In this document: positions 10,843-23,214 of the stretch, in pieces
How positions within the stretch are numbered: the first letter of the stretch is position 1
Layout: each line of letters begins with the position of its first letter
From: Margaritispora aquatica
Lineage: Eukaryota; Ascomycota; Leotiomycetes; Helotiales; Discinellaceae
Direction of reading: 5' to 3'
DNA length: 64,000 nt
NCBI GenBank assembly: GCA_007644065.1
Contig: VJWN01000025.1
Coordinates: forward strand, 9,927-73,926
The notes under the pieces: model-generated
Seen by the model: only the letters and a program-made list of their open reading frames with translations
Databases searched by the model: none
Told to the model about the DNA's origin: nothing
Position numbers and translations under genes: made by a program

Positions 10843-11241
10843 CTCAGTTGTGAGTATTCGCGTATGGATTGTATAAAGGTGTACCAAGATTTTGTATGTT
10901 AGGGTGCATTAGCGAGATGGTTAGACGGCATCTAGGGCGTTACGACATTGCATGGCTATCAAGCCAACGACTAACTTGAATGAAATCTCGACTCTTCTCT
11001 GATCACGACATGGTTTTCTTCATCCCCAATGAAATGTGATCATTCTGGCGCAACTTCAATTGATGGGAACAAATTGAGCACAATGTAAGGCATACGCATT
11101 TCATTTTATTTTCTTCTCTCCAACCAGTTTTCAACAACTAGACCCTCATAATAGCCACATGGGTATCGTCAATCATCAACCTATCATCCTTGCCCTCACT
11201 TGTGTGCTATTGGGGTATTAGCTTAGGAACGTCGTTCAAAG
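10843..11241. other. Intergenic between convergent genes
   Basis: This holds the 3' ends of COX15 and the lysyl-tRNA synthetase gene. If the synthetase has the optional last intron, its stop lies just inside this stretch. Nothing else is seen. Confidence 0.4.
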
Positions 11242-13150
11242 TTAAATAAAACACTCACCAATACCTTCCACAGTTGTAGGCTCTACGCCCACTTCCTCAG
11301 CAGCCAGCTTCTCCTTACCCTTGGTAACATCCTCCTTCAGGAAGGGGAATGCAAGAACCTCCTTGATCGAATACTTGTCAGTCAAGAACATGACCAAACG
11401 ATCAATACCCATTCCCCAACCAGCAGTTGGAGGAAGACCCCACTCCAGCGACTCGCAGAAGTTCTCGTCGATCATCTGTGCCTCATCATCACCTTGGTCC
11501 TTCTGCCTAGCTTGCTCCTCGAATCGGAGTCGCTGATCAAAGGGATCATTCAACTCTGTATATGCATTGACAATCTCCTTCTTGCAGACAAAGGCTTCGA
11601 ATCGCTCACAAAGTCCAGGGTTAGAACGGTGATATTTGGCAAGGGGAGACATCATCTGGGGGTGGCCAGTGATGAAGGTAGGGTTGACACAGGTCTCTTC
11701 GATGAATTCACCAACCAGCTTATCGAGCATTCGGGCGTTTGTCAAAGGTGGCGAGCAGTCAACCTTCATCTTCTTGAGAACACGCTTGAAGAACTCGTTG
11801 GTCTCTTGAGTGTGTAGTTGATCTCCTGGTGGGAACTTTTCGCCAGTAGCCTCCTCCAGAGCAGGAATCATCTCAACTCGCTTCCATGGTGCGGCCCAGT
11901 TCACTTCGTATTCCTCTCCGTGCTGGGTGTGGAACTTGGTGGTTGTACCACCTGTGATGTGCTCGACAAGTCCAGAAACAAGCTCTTCCGTCATGTCCAT
12001 AACATCATACACATCAGCATATGCCATGTAGAACTCGCAGGTCGTGAACTCCGGATTGTGAGTGAGATCAATGCCCTCATTTCTGAATTGACGTCCTAGC
12101 TCGTAAACTCTCTCCAGACCACCAACGACAAGCATCTTGAGGTATAGCTCAGGTGCAACACGCATGAACATGTCCATGTTGAGATCATTGTGGTGGGTGA
12201 CAAAGGGCTTGGCTGTTGCTCCTCCAGCAATCGAATTCATCATTGGTGTCTCAACCTCGTCAAAGTCGCGGCTGTCGAAATAGTTGCGAATATATCGGAC
12301 CATCTTAGACCGAGTCTTAAAGACATTTCGAGTTGTGTCATTCATGATCAAATCGAGGTACCTCTTGCGGTGACGTTGCTCCTGATCCTTGAAACCATAG
12401 TATTCATCTGGCAATTGATGCAGACAAGGTGTCAAGAGAATGATCTCAGTTGCGAAGATTGACAACTCTCCCTCCTCGCCTTTCTCAATCTTGTTCTTGG
12501 GTGCTGTGCGTCCTGGATATCCCACAATTCCAATGATGTCTCCACGACGAAGCTGCTCGTGCTGTTGCTCGAAAGGAACACCATCTGCCTTGGCCTCTTG
12601 CAATTGACACATCACCTGAACTTTGACGCCCTCGGTACGGACATCGTAGAACACAAGCTTGTTTCCTGACGCACGCTTGTTGTATATGCGCGCACCCAAA
12701 CGAATTTCGACATCCTTCTTGTGCTCGCCAGACTTGAGAGCTTCGTAGTCCTTGACAAAGTTCCGCAGATCGTAGTTCTTGTGGAACTTGTGTGGGTATG
12801 GGTTGGGATCCTTGGTTTGTAGGAGCTTGTGAATATTTCGGGATCTGATTTCAAAGTATTGCTATGTGGCGCGTGAGCTTTCAGTGGTGCATGTGTATGT
12901 TTATCGGGGAGCTCACATTTGGGTTCAATTCCTTTTCATCTGCTTCAGCGTTGGACTTCTTTGGAGCAGCAGCTTTCGGGGGTGCAGCAGCTTCACGCTC
13001 CTTCTTAGCCTCATCCTTTTGTCTCTGCTTCTGGCGCTTCTTCAACTCTGACTTGGACACCTTCTCTCCAGTGACCTCGTCCAAATGAAGATTTGCCACA
13101 GCCTCAGTAGGAACTGAAGGGGCGGCGGAGGCGGGTTGCTCATCTGCCAT
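11242..13150 (-). CDS. KRS1: Cytosolic lysyl-tRNA synthetase (class II)
   Basis: Exons 12917-13150 and 11242-12861, joined by a 55 bp intron (donor GTGAGC, acceptor CATAG), give 617 aa. It charges tRNA-Lys with lysine. The first ~78 residues are a charged, Lys/Ala-rich extension ([19 protein letters not shown]), typical of eukaryotic cytosolic forms. Next comes the OB-fold anticodon domain with YPHKF and VRTEG. Class II motifs follow: motif 2 [14 protein letters not shown] and motif 3 [15 protein letters not shown]. There is no mitochondrial presequence. The 3' end is ambiguous: the frame stops at 11242 after GIGECFI, but a GTGAGT donor sits inside those last codons, and splicing to the AG about 52 nt on would give a different three-residue tail. 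Confidence 0.96.
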
Positions 13151-14227
13151 GATGAGAGGCTTGATTCAAAGTGTGGTTAGCTAAGGGTGACTCGAGGTCG
13201 TGATTTTTTTTGGTGTTGATATTTGTGGTGGTGGGGGAAAAAGGAGGGGTCGAAATGGAGGGGAGTGAAATGATTCAGAAATTTGTCCTTGGTGGGGCAG
13301 GCTCCGTGAGTCAGTGAAAATCAACATTGGAACACCACTCGCATATTCAGCCTCAACTTTGACTCGGTTTCTTCTAGGTTCTTTACTACAGTCCCACGAC
13401 GCATTTTCTTGGCTATTATTTCTATATGTTTTCCATGTTCGGCTCTGTCTGCTTAAATATGGCGTTTGACGTTTTGTCAAAGCAGCGGGTTTGTCTCTGG
13501 TACCATTTACATAAGTTTTTCATTTCATACAAATATAAATCAAAATAAACTGCATTTCCTCTGCCGACTTCGATTGAAGGGTTTCTATGGACAAATGAAT
13601 CAACCATTCTCAGAAATATTCTCTTTCACATTCAATTTCAGTCCATGTCTCTTGCTCTCTGGCTGCTCGTCTTGACAAATGCTGGTTATCTGTACAACGG
13701 CATAGCCGACAATCCAGCGACAACTCCCAATCCAATCCTCGCATCAGCTTGACAGTATTCTTTGTACTCACTCTTCTAGCCCCCTGTTTTTGGCAGTGTC
13801 GTAATCGCGCTAGAAGCATCACTACCTATACATTACGCTTGGTTTAGGGTAGCAAGAAAGAACCCACACGCCGACCGCAACAATTGTATGATCCCATCTT
13901 GAATATTGGCGTTTGGGTGACACTCGAGTTTTCTGACAATTCTTATCTCATTTAGGTATGCTCAATATTAGAAGTAAGATTCGATCTTGTGTTCTGCGAG
14001 GTCTTGACCAAATCGTAGTACCGTGGCCAAAACTAGAAGGTAAAAGGAAGCTCAAGTCCAAAAGGATGATGCAATGCGAACGAAATTACTGGCATAATTT
14101 GGGGGGAAAAAATTCCATCCTAAGCTACGAGCAACACAACATTTACATCAGAAAGTCCTCGGGTCGCTTTATTCATCGGGTTGGACGAGTTGCCGACAAC
14201 GGAAAGTTGTTCGAAAGTCCAATTGTC
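13151..14227. other. Intergenic, 1.1 kb, no gene supported
   Basis: This contains the promoter of the lysyl-tRNA synthetase gene and the 3' region of the P450 gene. Short frames at 13181-13480, 13610-13822 and 13958-14353 show no domain. The last overlaps the P450 gene antisense. Confidence 0.4.
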
Positions 14228-15886
14228 TCACAAACCAGGCATTGTGTATGGTCCACTCCTTGCTTGGATCTTCAAGTTCGACCTAAATGCCAGAGTCAGC
14301 ATGTTGTTTACAAGAGTCGATCTACCAATTTCACATACCTCAAATCTTCTTAGTACCGAAGGAACCAATTTGTACATCTCAAGCAAGCTGATGTTCTTAC
14401 CAATACACGTCCTAGCGCCCATTCCAAATTGGAGCATTGTACTTCCCATGTCTTTAATTCTCCTTTCCTCTGTTTCCTTGTTCTTCGTTTCGTCAATCAG
14501 CCATCGCTCGGGCCTATACATTTCAACATCATCACCAAATATTTCCTTGTTGCGATGGATCACCCAAGCGGAGCATCCAACGATTGTACCTCCCTTGATA
14601 AAACACCCCGCAATCTCCATGCCTGAGGGTGGAACAACACGTTCGAGTGGAAGTCCAGGGGCTGGGTGAAGACGAAATGCTTCCTTGATACAGGCATCCA
14701 GATAACTCATTTCTTGAGCCTCAGTCCAACTCACGATTCCGCATGATGTGTCCTTGAAGCCACCAAGCTTTGCCTTCTCATCTATCTCTTCCTGAAGCTT
14801 GCGCATGCAAGCTGGGTTCTTTAGTAGATAGTAGAAGACGGCTGCAAGTGATATGGCTGTAGTCTCAGAGCCAGCGAAAGCCATGCTCACGGCCATGGTA
14901 TGAACAAGGGTTTCATTCATGAAATCAGGCCGATTGAACTTCGCTTGTATGAACTTTGACAATAGGTCGGGCTTCATGGGGATCTTTGGTTCTGTCGACG
15001 GTAGCACAGATCCAACCGTAGATAGTGACTGTCGTTCTGATATGCGACTTTTAGCAAATCGTGCAACTGGAAACGTTGCATCAATGAAACCCCATCTAGA
15101 AAATGCAAGATAAAGCGGATTTTTAAGAAGAATCAAGTCTAATATGGGTATCTGACCGATTGGTGCCACATAGTTGAAAAGCTTCGAGATGTAGTCGATT
15201 ATACCTTCAATGTCCTTGTTCTCCTCCAGAAAACCATGACGTTTGCTGTAGGTCATCTCTCCAATCACATCAAAGGCGTAGAACTGAAGCCAGCGAGAAA
15301 AGTCGCAACTCTTTCTATCCACCGAGAACAATTCTTCGGTTCGCGAAAGAAATAATTCGGTGGTAGAGTCAACAAATGGTTCATATTGTATAAGCGATGA
15401 CATCGAGAAAGCGCTGTTTACACTCCTTCGAAGCTGGGCATGAAATGATTCCGAAGTTGTACTAAATAGCGATGGGAGGCGGTGGCCGCCTGCCACTGAT
15501 TGTTGAACAGGATAGAAGTCAGACTGTGTGATGTTCAGTAATCTCTGTATCGCGTGGATTTAAGAGGTTCATACCTTTGTAAATCCTTTATTGAGACCAT
15601 ATATGGTCTTGAGAGCTTTTGGGTTCGCGAAAGACAGACAATTTGGACCTAAGCGAAGTACATCCCCATGCTTCGCATGCAATGCAATGTGTTCTACTTC
15701 AGGACGTCGCTTATAGACAATCCAAAATCTCCACCAGTTAGTGAGCGACGCCAGTAGAGGCCCCGGGTATTTGTTGAGACCACAATTGAAGTAATTGTTG
15801 AAAAGATGGCCCGTCAGGACTAGGCAGAGGAGAAGTGGCCACCGTTCAATCACGATGTCTATAAATGTGGAAGAGTTAAGATACAT
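14228..15886 (-). CDS. Cytochrome P450 monooxygenase (pisatin demethylase-like)
   Basis: Exons 15575-15886 and 14228-15523, with a 51 bp intron (GTATGA to ACACAG), give 535 aa. An N-terminal hydrophobic anchor (about 11-30, IVIERWPLLLCLVLTG) precedes a proline-glycine hinge (KYPGPLLASL). Diagnostic P450 motifs are all present: I-helix AGSETT, ExxR in EAFRLHP, PERW, and heme-binding FGMGARTCIG with Cys477 as the thiolate ligand. The overall style resembles the fungal pisatin demethylase / trichodiene oxygenase group, which is ER membrane-bound and uses cytochrome P450 reductase. The substrate is unknown. No polyketide, peptide or terpene synthase lies nearby, so a cluster role is not supported. 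Confidence 0.93.
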
Positions 15887-18800
15887 GTTGGCAAAGTGGA
15901 GAGCTTTGCCGTCGTAGATAACCTAGGGACTGGCTATTAAGGAGACCTGACGTTGACAACTGAGTCGAAACTAACACTAATCTGGAGAAGAGAAAGACAG
16001 AAGAAAAGGAGTTCGAAGGAGAGAAGTATGAAGCATTAACAAGCAATCGTTGCCATGTCTTGGACACGGCATAGCCACGCACTTTGTGTATCAAAATAGA
16101 AATAGAGCCGACGAAACTAAGTTGAAGTTTGCATCTCGCACAGAGTGCACGACACAAGAGTTGTCGTGGCCCGCTCGACAGCATCAGATTCGACGTATAG
16201 TACATCTGCCGAGACATCTTAGAATGTAAGAAACAGGGGCCGCGCCAAAACATTAGGGATGCTGACGGCCGATATCGACTCGCTCAGCTTCGATAGCGGC
16301 AGATGAGTACAAAATTGTAAAAATTTCCATGGAATCTTCGAAGTGTGTGCCGTGCATGAGCTTGACACTGCATTGACGAAGACAGGGAAATATGTAGAAA
16401 GAAGACCCCGCGTGCTTTGCCAGCTGGCATGCAACACGCCCAACTTCGGTATGCGGCAGACAGGTACAAGAAGTATCGTTCCAGCATATCCTCGGTACAA
16501 GAACTATCATGAAAACAGGGTACATCATGAGCTTCAACTCCCGGACCAATGTACTGTACTCCAGCAAATATCCTAGATGGAACACCTCGTGAAGTGAAAG
16601 GCTCACGGCAAAACCTTGATCAATCTCTATTTACTCTTTACGTCATGGATCAAAGCCTGCTACATGTAAATGGTTGCTTGGTGATGTAGAAATTTATGGA
16701 ATGTAGTGAAACGTCGTAGTCTATCAAAAGCTTGTGGCCAGGAAGGTGGAGGTGGAGGTGGAGGCGGAGGTGGGGGTGGAGAGGAGGAGAATGTGGGGCA
16801 CAATCCAGAATATCTTGGCACGGCAGATGCTTGTGCTCACTTGCCGTGCTGCTTGTTGCAATACCAGAGATGTTTTCACCAGTATATATGACGAATTTCT
16901 TCTTCACTCTCTCATCACCGTGAAATAAGGAGTCGGCAATCTTGAAAGTATGCTTACTGTGCAAAGAAGAGGTCATCCAGCTTAGCTCGTTGAGCAGCTT
17001 GCTTCTGATGTCGTAATGCAAACTAGTCGAGTTAACTATCCCGTAGACAAATTGCTATGGTTCGAACGTAAACCCGCAAGTTCATGTATGCACAAGAATA
17101 TCGTCTCTCACGGGATTGTTATGGCTCCTGGCATTTCTGTGCTGATACCAGTTCCGTGGAATTAGTCGGATGATATTGATTGACAATATAATCGGCATCT
17201 AAAGCTATTTTCGAAATTTTCGAAATTGAGTTTCATAATTCGTTCATACTGCTATCCAGATCTCGAAACGCAATGCATTCGCCTAGTGCTACAGTGAGAA
17301 TGACACTTATTTGCCTATACATTGATATCGAGCTGACTAAAGGACTCGATCTCATTGAGAACTACATTCGGTCGTTGCACACATGCTGTTACAGTGTCAT
17401 TTTATTCCTACTCGGTTCCTTTTGTTGATCAAAGGAAGTGCTCTCCCAGTGCAAACCATCTCTTCAAACAGGACTTCCGTGCCACTCTTCGGTATCTCGA
17501 ATAACAACTTCCTAGAGTCTTAACATGATTTTTTCAAATTTAGGCTCGTTACAGCTATAGTTCTCCAAAACCCGAGTAAATTTAGCTTTCCAACTGATTT
17601 AAATCCGATTTGCAGTTTGTCTTCCCAGCAGTAATTTCTTCTTTGCCTTGCCCAAACCAAGGTTTCAACAGCCCAGAAGTGGTTTTCAATCACCAAAATA
17701 TTGACACGAAGATCTTCACTATTATTAAATCGAATAAATCTGGTTGTGTTCCTTTCTTCATATTGAACTCGAAGCTATTTGATCGATATCAGAATCATTG
17801 ATGGGATCACAACAAAGTAATATCTCTTTCAAATAGCAGTGCCTTAATTTAACTCCAAGCTATACTTTTCACTATGTGGCGAAGCAATATGTGAGTTCTC
17901 TCAATTCTCACCTCAAAACAGCGAACTCAAAGACATCAACTATCTCTCAACACCGGCCCGAGGATCAGGTTCACTCAGTATAAGTCAAGTCCCGTTAAAA
18001 AAAAAAGCTCAACGAATAATGTCGCTTTATATCACATCTTGCAACTTTTTACTTAACAGCAAGTCGTTGTACCTGTGAGTGTTTAAATATCTGCAACTGT
18101 GTTTTGTATTGGGAGCAATAGTGCAACACAGCTTGCTTACCGATGAAGGGATTGATTCTGAAGAGGGGAAAGAAGGGATCGTAACTTGGAGGAGGAAGTG
18201 GAGGAGGAAGTGGACTTGATATTACTGTTAGACTTTTCTCGGTTGTTCTACGGTGCTTTCGCCTGTGAATGTACGAATACGGCCGTGGATGGCCATGATG
18301 ATGTTGTCAGACACGATTGTATTTAGACGAAATCTAACGAATATTGTTTCCTGGTAGACTTTCTTAGCCGCATTCAAGTTGAGTTGAGCTGGATAACAAG
18401 TCATGCTTTCCTATCTTCTTTACGTTGCAACTGCGTATACAAATCGGAAAGCTTATTATTTTGCGTCTTCGAACTTGAACCCCGAAGCTCATCAATGGTG
18501 CGGCTGCATACTTCCACAAATGTGTAGACCTCATGTTTGCCGGTAATATCTTTTTCCGACTATCCATATATACGTGCAGTATTGTCCGAAGTTGCGACGA
18601 ATTTCTCACCTCAACATCCACTTGACCCATTCATGCCAGTAAACTGTGCAAAACTTGGAGACCCCAGTGGAGTCATCGTGATTCATGGTTGGCAACAGTG
18701 GGTTAATCTTTTAGGCTTTCAAGAATGCGTTCGTCTGGATTTTGGGGCTCCACTCGGGATTCAGAGGTGGCTGGGATGACTTCAATTTCAATCAGTGTTC

Positions 18801-19437
18801 GCCTCATGCAGCAATGATATATTTGCTAAAGTTCGGTAATATATGTCTTGGAGTTTCTGGTTGTTAGTCTTGATACGTCAAAATTATCGCAACAACTGAT
18901 AGTCTCAAGTCTCCTTATTCGTCTGCTGCTCTGAATTTATGGCTATGACCAAACGCTGATGGCCGTGCATCCAATACCTCATTGGAGTTGCCCGACGTGC
19001 CGGACTCGCGGGTCGCTCGACGCATCAACTCCGAAAAGCATGTTTCTCTCCACCGCGGCCTCTTCTCGGTCCCCCAATGATGGGGACCGTTGCTTGTAGA
19101 CACTGGAGGTGGAGCTGTGGAGGCTCCTGGGGCGGCGAAATGCCGGACATCTGATGTTTGTGGAGCCTCTTAAAGACAAGCGAAATGTTTGTCCTGCTAA
19201 ACATCACTTTGCGGTGCAGCTTTTGACTTCAATTCTGATCGTGACCTGAGAATGACGTTGTCAAGGCCCGCTCAACTCCCCTACATTTCTGAAGATGAGG
19301 GGAATTTGTAGAATATCTAGAGAAAGGAGATCCGAGATATTGCCATGAAATTTGGGATTGGAAGTATAAGACGATGAAATGTCTGTGGAAGAGAGCTTCT
19401 TTTCTCCATCCTTCACTCTCCGCCGGTTCTCACTACA
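15887..19437. other. 3.5 kb gene-free stretch
   Basis: No convincing gene is found in 3.5 kb. Short overlapping frames on the minus strand at 15876-16606 and 16650-17021, and on the plus strand at 17610-17801 and 18537-18779, have no domains, signal peptides or coherent splice sites. The stretch contains a purine-rich GGAGGT tract (16741-16790), a 9 bp direct repeat ATTTTCGAA at about 17209-17226, and a poly-A run near 18000. It must include the P450 promoter at its left and the beta-glucosidase promoter at its right. Confidence 0.45.
16741..16790 (+). repeat. Purine-rich (GGAGGT)n low-complexity tract
   Basis: About 50 bp of imperfect GGAGGT/GGTGGA repeats, almost all purine plus T on the plus strand. 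Multiple GG runs with one- or two-base loops could form a two-tetrad G-quadruplex or a triplex. It creates apparent poly-glycine, Trp/Arg and Val/Glu frames in the three plus-strand frames and histidine/leucine-rich frames on the minus strand, none of which look like genes. Confidence 0.75.
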
Positions 19438-22178
19438 ATGGCACCCGCTACCTTCTTTCTTGCTGCTCTTCTTGGGTCTATCTCGGGCTCAACAGCACAG
19501 TCATGGGATTCCTCCTTGTTCACTTCGAGCCCTCCAGTTTATCCTTCACGTAAGTTGGGGCAAAGATTTGATGAGAAAATACTTACTGACCAATTCTAGC
19601 CCAAAGCCACGGTGTTGGTTGGGAAGCTGCACTTGCTAAGGTCGAAGCTTTCATGAGCAACATCACCTTAGAAGAGAAGGCTATTTTCTTAACAGGTAGC
19701 AACGGTCCTTGCGTTGGGTTAGTGCGGATCTCAAATCAGAAATGAATGCTGACAGTTCTAGCAATATTGCGCCCATACCACGCCTTGGATTCAAAGGTCT
19801 TTGCCTTCAAGATGGCCCGCTCGCCCTTCGCTGGGCGTCGTACGTTAGTGTCTATCCCGCAGGTCTGACGGCCGCTGCATCATGGGATCGTGATCTTCTT
19901 CACACAAGAGGACGGTATCTTGGAGAAGAATTCCGTGTCAAGGGTGCACATGTAAGTCTCAACCTCTATCTTTCTTCTCATGTCCTTAGGCAATACATTG
20001 ACCTGCTACCGCACAGGTCTACCTCGGTCCAGTTGCTGGCCCTCTTGGTCGCAGCGCTATGAGTGGTCGAAATTGGGAAGGCTTTTCACCTGATCCATAT
20101 CTTACAGGAGTCGCTATGGAAGAAACAATTATTGGTGTTCAGTCGCAAGGGGTTCAAGCTTCTGCTAAGCATTTTATCGCTTATGAGCAAGAGACACAAC
20201 GCAATCCAGAAGGCACATTCGACTCGAACTACAATCCTATTCAGAACGCCTCTAATGCAATGAGTGTGTCTTCTAATGTGGAGGACAGAACCATGCACGA
20301 GCTTTACATGTGGCCTTTTGCTAACAGCGTGCGGGCTGGTGTTGCAAATGGTTCGTGCCTCCGTACTTTTATTTCGACATAACTGACTTCTGAAGTGATG
20401 TGCGCCTATAACCGAGTGAATGGATCCTGGGCATGCCAGAATCCAAAGGTCCTGAACGGACTTCTGAAGACTGAGCTTGGTTTCCAAGGCTTCGTCGTTT
20501 CTGACTGGATGGGAACGCACACAGGTTACGCAGCTGCCAATGCAGGCTTGGACATGAATATGCCAGGTAAATCGACTTCTTGTCTTAATCTCAGAATTCA
20601 AATTGACTTCTCTAGGTCCATGGAGCTGGGTGCCCATCACCAACTCCACGCCATCTTGGTTTGGACACAATCTGACTATCTCTGTCAACAATGGCTCGCT
20701 GTCAATCGATCGCCTCAACGATATGGTTCGTCGTGTCTTGTTGCCTTACTTTGCCCTGGGTCAAGACACTGACTTCCCCACCATCGACCCCTCATCAGGC
20801 GCCTATCCTATGATAGATGACTATGAGCCAGAATCATACTGGAAAGATGAGTGGACAGCTGCAGGTGCCATGGGAAGCAGCGATCGTGATGTTCGAGGAA
20901 ATCACAGCTCCCTCATTCGCACCCTTGGATCGGCTGGCACAGTTCTCTTGAAGAACACAAACTCCGCACTTCCTCTCCAAAAGCCAAAGAATATTGGTGT
21001 CTTCGGAAACGCAGCAGGAGACATAAACGCAGGACTTTACTACCGTAGCAACAACTATGAGCAGGGATGTCTTCCTGCTGGCGGTGGCTCCGGCACAGGA
21101 CGATTCGCACAACTGATCTCTCCGCTGGAGGCTATCAAGATCAGAGCAAGAGCCGAAGGCTCATATGTGCAATACATGACGAACAATACGCAAATTCTGA
21201 CCAATGGTTCTGGGTATGCAAATGTCATTTATCCCCAGCCAGATGTTTGCTTGGTGTTTCTGAAGACTTGGGCCAGCGAAGGTAGTGATCGCACTTCACT
21301 TGCATCTGACTGGCGAGGAGACGAAGTTGTTGAGAATATTGCTGCTCTCTGCAACAACACCATTGTTGTTACTCAATCAACGGGAATTAATTTGATGCCT
21401 TGGGCTGATCATGAAAATGTTACTGCAATCCTGGCTTCTCACCTGTCCGGCGAGGAAATCGGCAACAGTTTGGTTGACATCCTGTACGTACCATCTTTTA
21501 TACTGCCACTTAAAGCCATTGCTAACAAAACATTTCAGATACGGTGAATACAATCCAAGCGGTCACTTGCCATACACCATCGCCTACAACGCTTCAGACT
21601 ACTCGTTCGCACCAGTTACCACATCAGTCAGCAACAGCAGTGACCCTAATGCATGGCAATCCGATTTCACGGAGCGTCTATTGATTGACTACCGCTACTT
21701 TGACTACCACAACATGTCAGTTCGTTACGAATTCGGCTTCGGTCTCTCCTACACAACCTTCTCTCTCCAAAATCTTTCCATCACCAAGCTCACCAACGGC
21801 ACCATCACCCCTCTCCCAGCAGCGGAGGCAACAAACACCACTTCACCAGGTGGTAACGCCAACCTGTGGACAGCGCTGTACAAGGTCTCAGTTACAGTTT
21901 CGAACACGGGAGCCTTGGCTGGTGCAGCGGTGCCTCAACTATATGTGACGCTGCCAGCATCTGCTGGCGAGGGCACGCCGGTCAAGCAACTTAGAGGGTT
22001 TGAGAAGGTTGAGCTTGCTGTCAATGGGAGCTCGGTTGTTGAGTTTGAGCTGATGAGGAGGGATATCAGCTACTGGGATGTGGTATTGCAAGAGTGGAAG
22101 ATTCCAGCTGGAGAATTTGGCATCAAAGTTGGATTTTCAAGCAGAGATTTGAGACTGGACGGTACCTTCTCGCTGTAA
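19438..22178 (+). CDS. Secreted glycoside hydrolase family 3 beta-glucosidase
   Basis: Seven exons: 19438-19549, 19600-19717, 19762-19951, 20017-20350, 20396-20566, 20616-21483, 21539-22178, giving 810 aa. All six introns are GT-AG, 44-65 bp. Residues 1-21 are a signal peptide ending at Ala-Gln. GH3 features: [14 protein letters not shown] with [12 protein letters not shown] (start of the TIM barrel), KHFIAYEQE (the KHF(V/I) substrate-site block), and VVSDWMGTH with the catalytic nucleophile Asp288. The C-terminal half has the alpha/beta sandwich with [24 protein letters not shown] and a fibronectin-III-like domain at the end. Many N-x-S/T sites fit an extracellular glycoprotein. It releases glucose from cellobiose or aryl-glucosides during plant cell-wall breakdown. 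Confidence 0.95.
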
Positions 22179-23214
22179 ATAATAAAGCTATATTGGAAAT
22201 GGGTTATTGTGGATGATGAATTGAACTTTGCAAACCGGGTTCGATATTAATACATTTATGACAATCAGCGACTTCATGATGAAAAAATATCCACTGTTGA
22301 GTAAATCTCCATAGGGCTGGCCAGAAAGCATACAAAGTAATAACTCCCATTTTGTGGTATTGGTTGTAGGTTATGTAAGGCGGCTCAATCATTGGATTTC
22401 CTTGTCAATTGTACACCCCATGAAGGCAACTATGATTAAGCTTCATTCGAGTAGTGTCTTCTGTAAATACATTAGATTGAATTCATAAACTCAAACAAAC
22501 GCACAGCAGTAGTGAAGTTTTTAAGTACTGTGATCTACGAGGTGGTCAATCACATGAAAGACAGGACAGAATACTTATGTAAGATCTTACCTTATCATGC
22601 AAGGAAGGGATCCCCATGTCTTTTGAGCCACACACTGTCTGGGACTGTAATCTTACCTTTGCTCATAAGTTGGATGACTTATGAGAATTATGCTGTCACT
22701 TTTCATCAAAATAAGATCAGTGCTTACCTCAAATCAACGCACAAAATATCATATTGCATAATCGATAATGCATACGCCACACCTCTTTAATTATTCAGCC
22801 CAACAGTTTTGCCCTTTTGTGCCACAAACTTCAACGTTTTTCAGTGCCTGCACGTGCCAATGTTTCTGATTTCTCTCAAAGTAGAACAACAAGCGACAAG
22901 CGAGCTTCAAGGGTGGCTTCGGATATTATCCCCACTGAATACACCCAATAACAGAGACGCCAGCAATCTCATCAGCCACCTTAAGATTTTCTTTCCATGG
23001 GTTTCAAGATCAATTTCATCGTTCCATTCACTTTTGGCTCCCCCTATTCTTTGATTATTCCCGGGAAAGGAGAAATCTGTTCTGTCTTTTATTTGTCGTG
23101 GACTTTTCCTTCCTCAGTCAGTAAATCACAACTGACTCACGCCACTCCGCCATTTCTTGTTTCCTTGAATTTTTGGTCTGGTAGGGGTAACGCTCTAATA
23201 TTTGCGAATTCAAG
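22179..23214. other. Intergenic, 1.0 kb, no gene seen
   Basis: This is the spacer between the beta-glucosidase and the desaturase, both on the plus strand. Short frames at 22512-22790 and 22809-23054 show no domain. It should hold the desaturase promoter. Confidence 0.4.

Noticed and set aside
10903..10960. tRNA-like sequence (GATGGTTAGACGG) downstream of COX15
   Set aside because: It resembles a box A only; no T-arm box B or cloverleaf can be formed.
16253..16606. 117-codon minus-strand frame near 16.4 kb
   Set aside because: Overlaps other random frames, has no domain and has an unusual Cys/His-rich composition.
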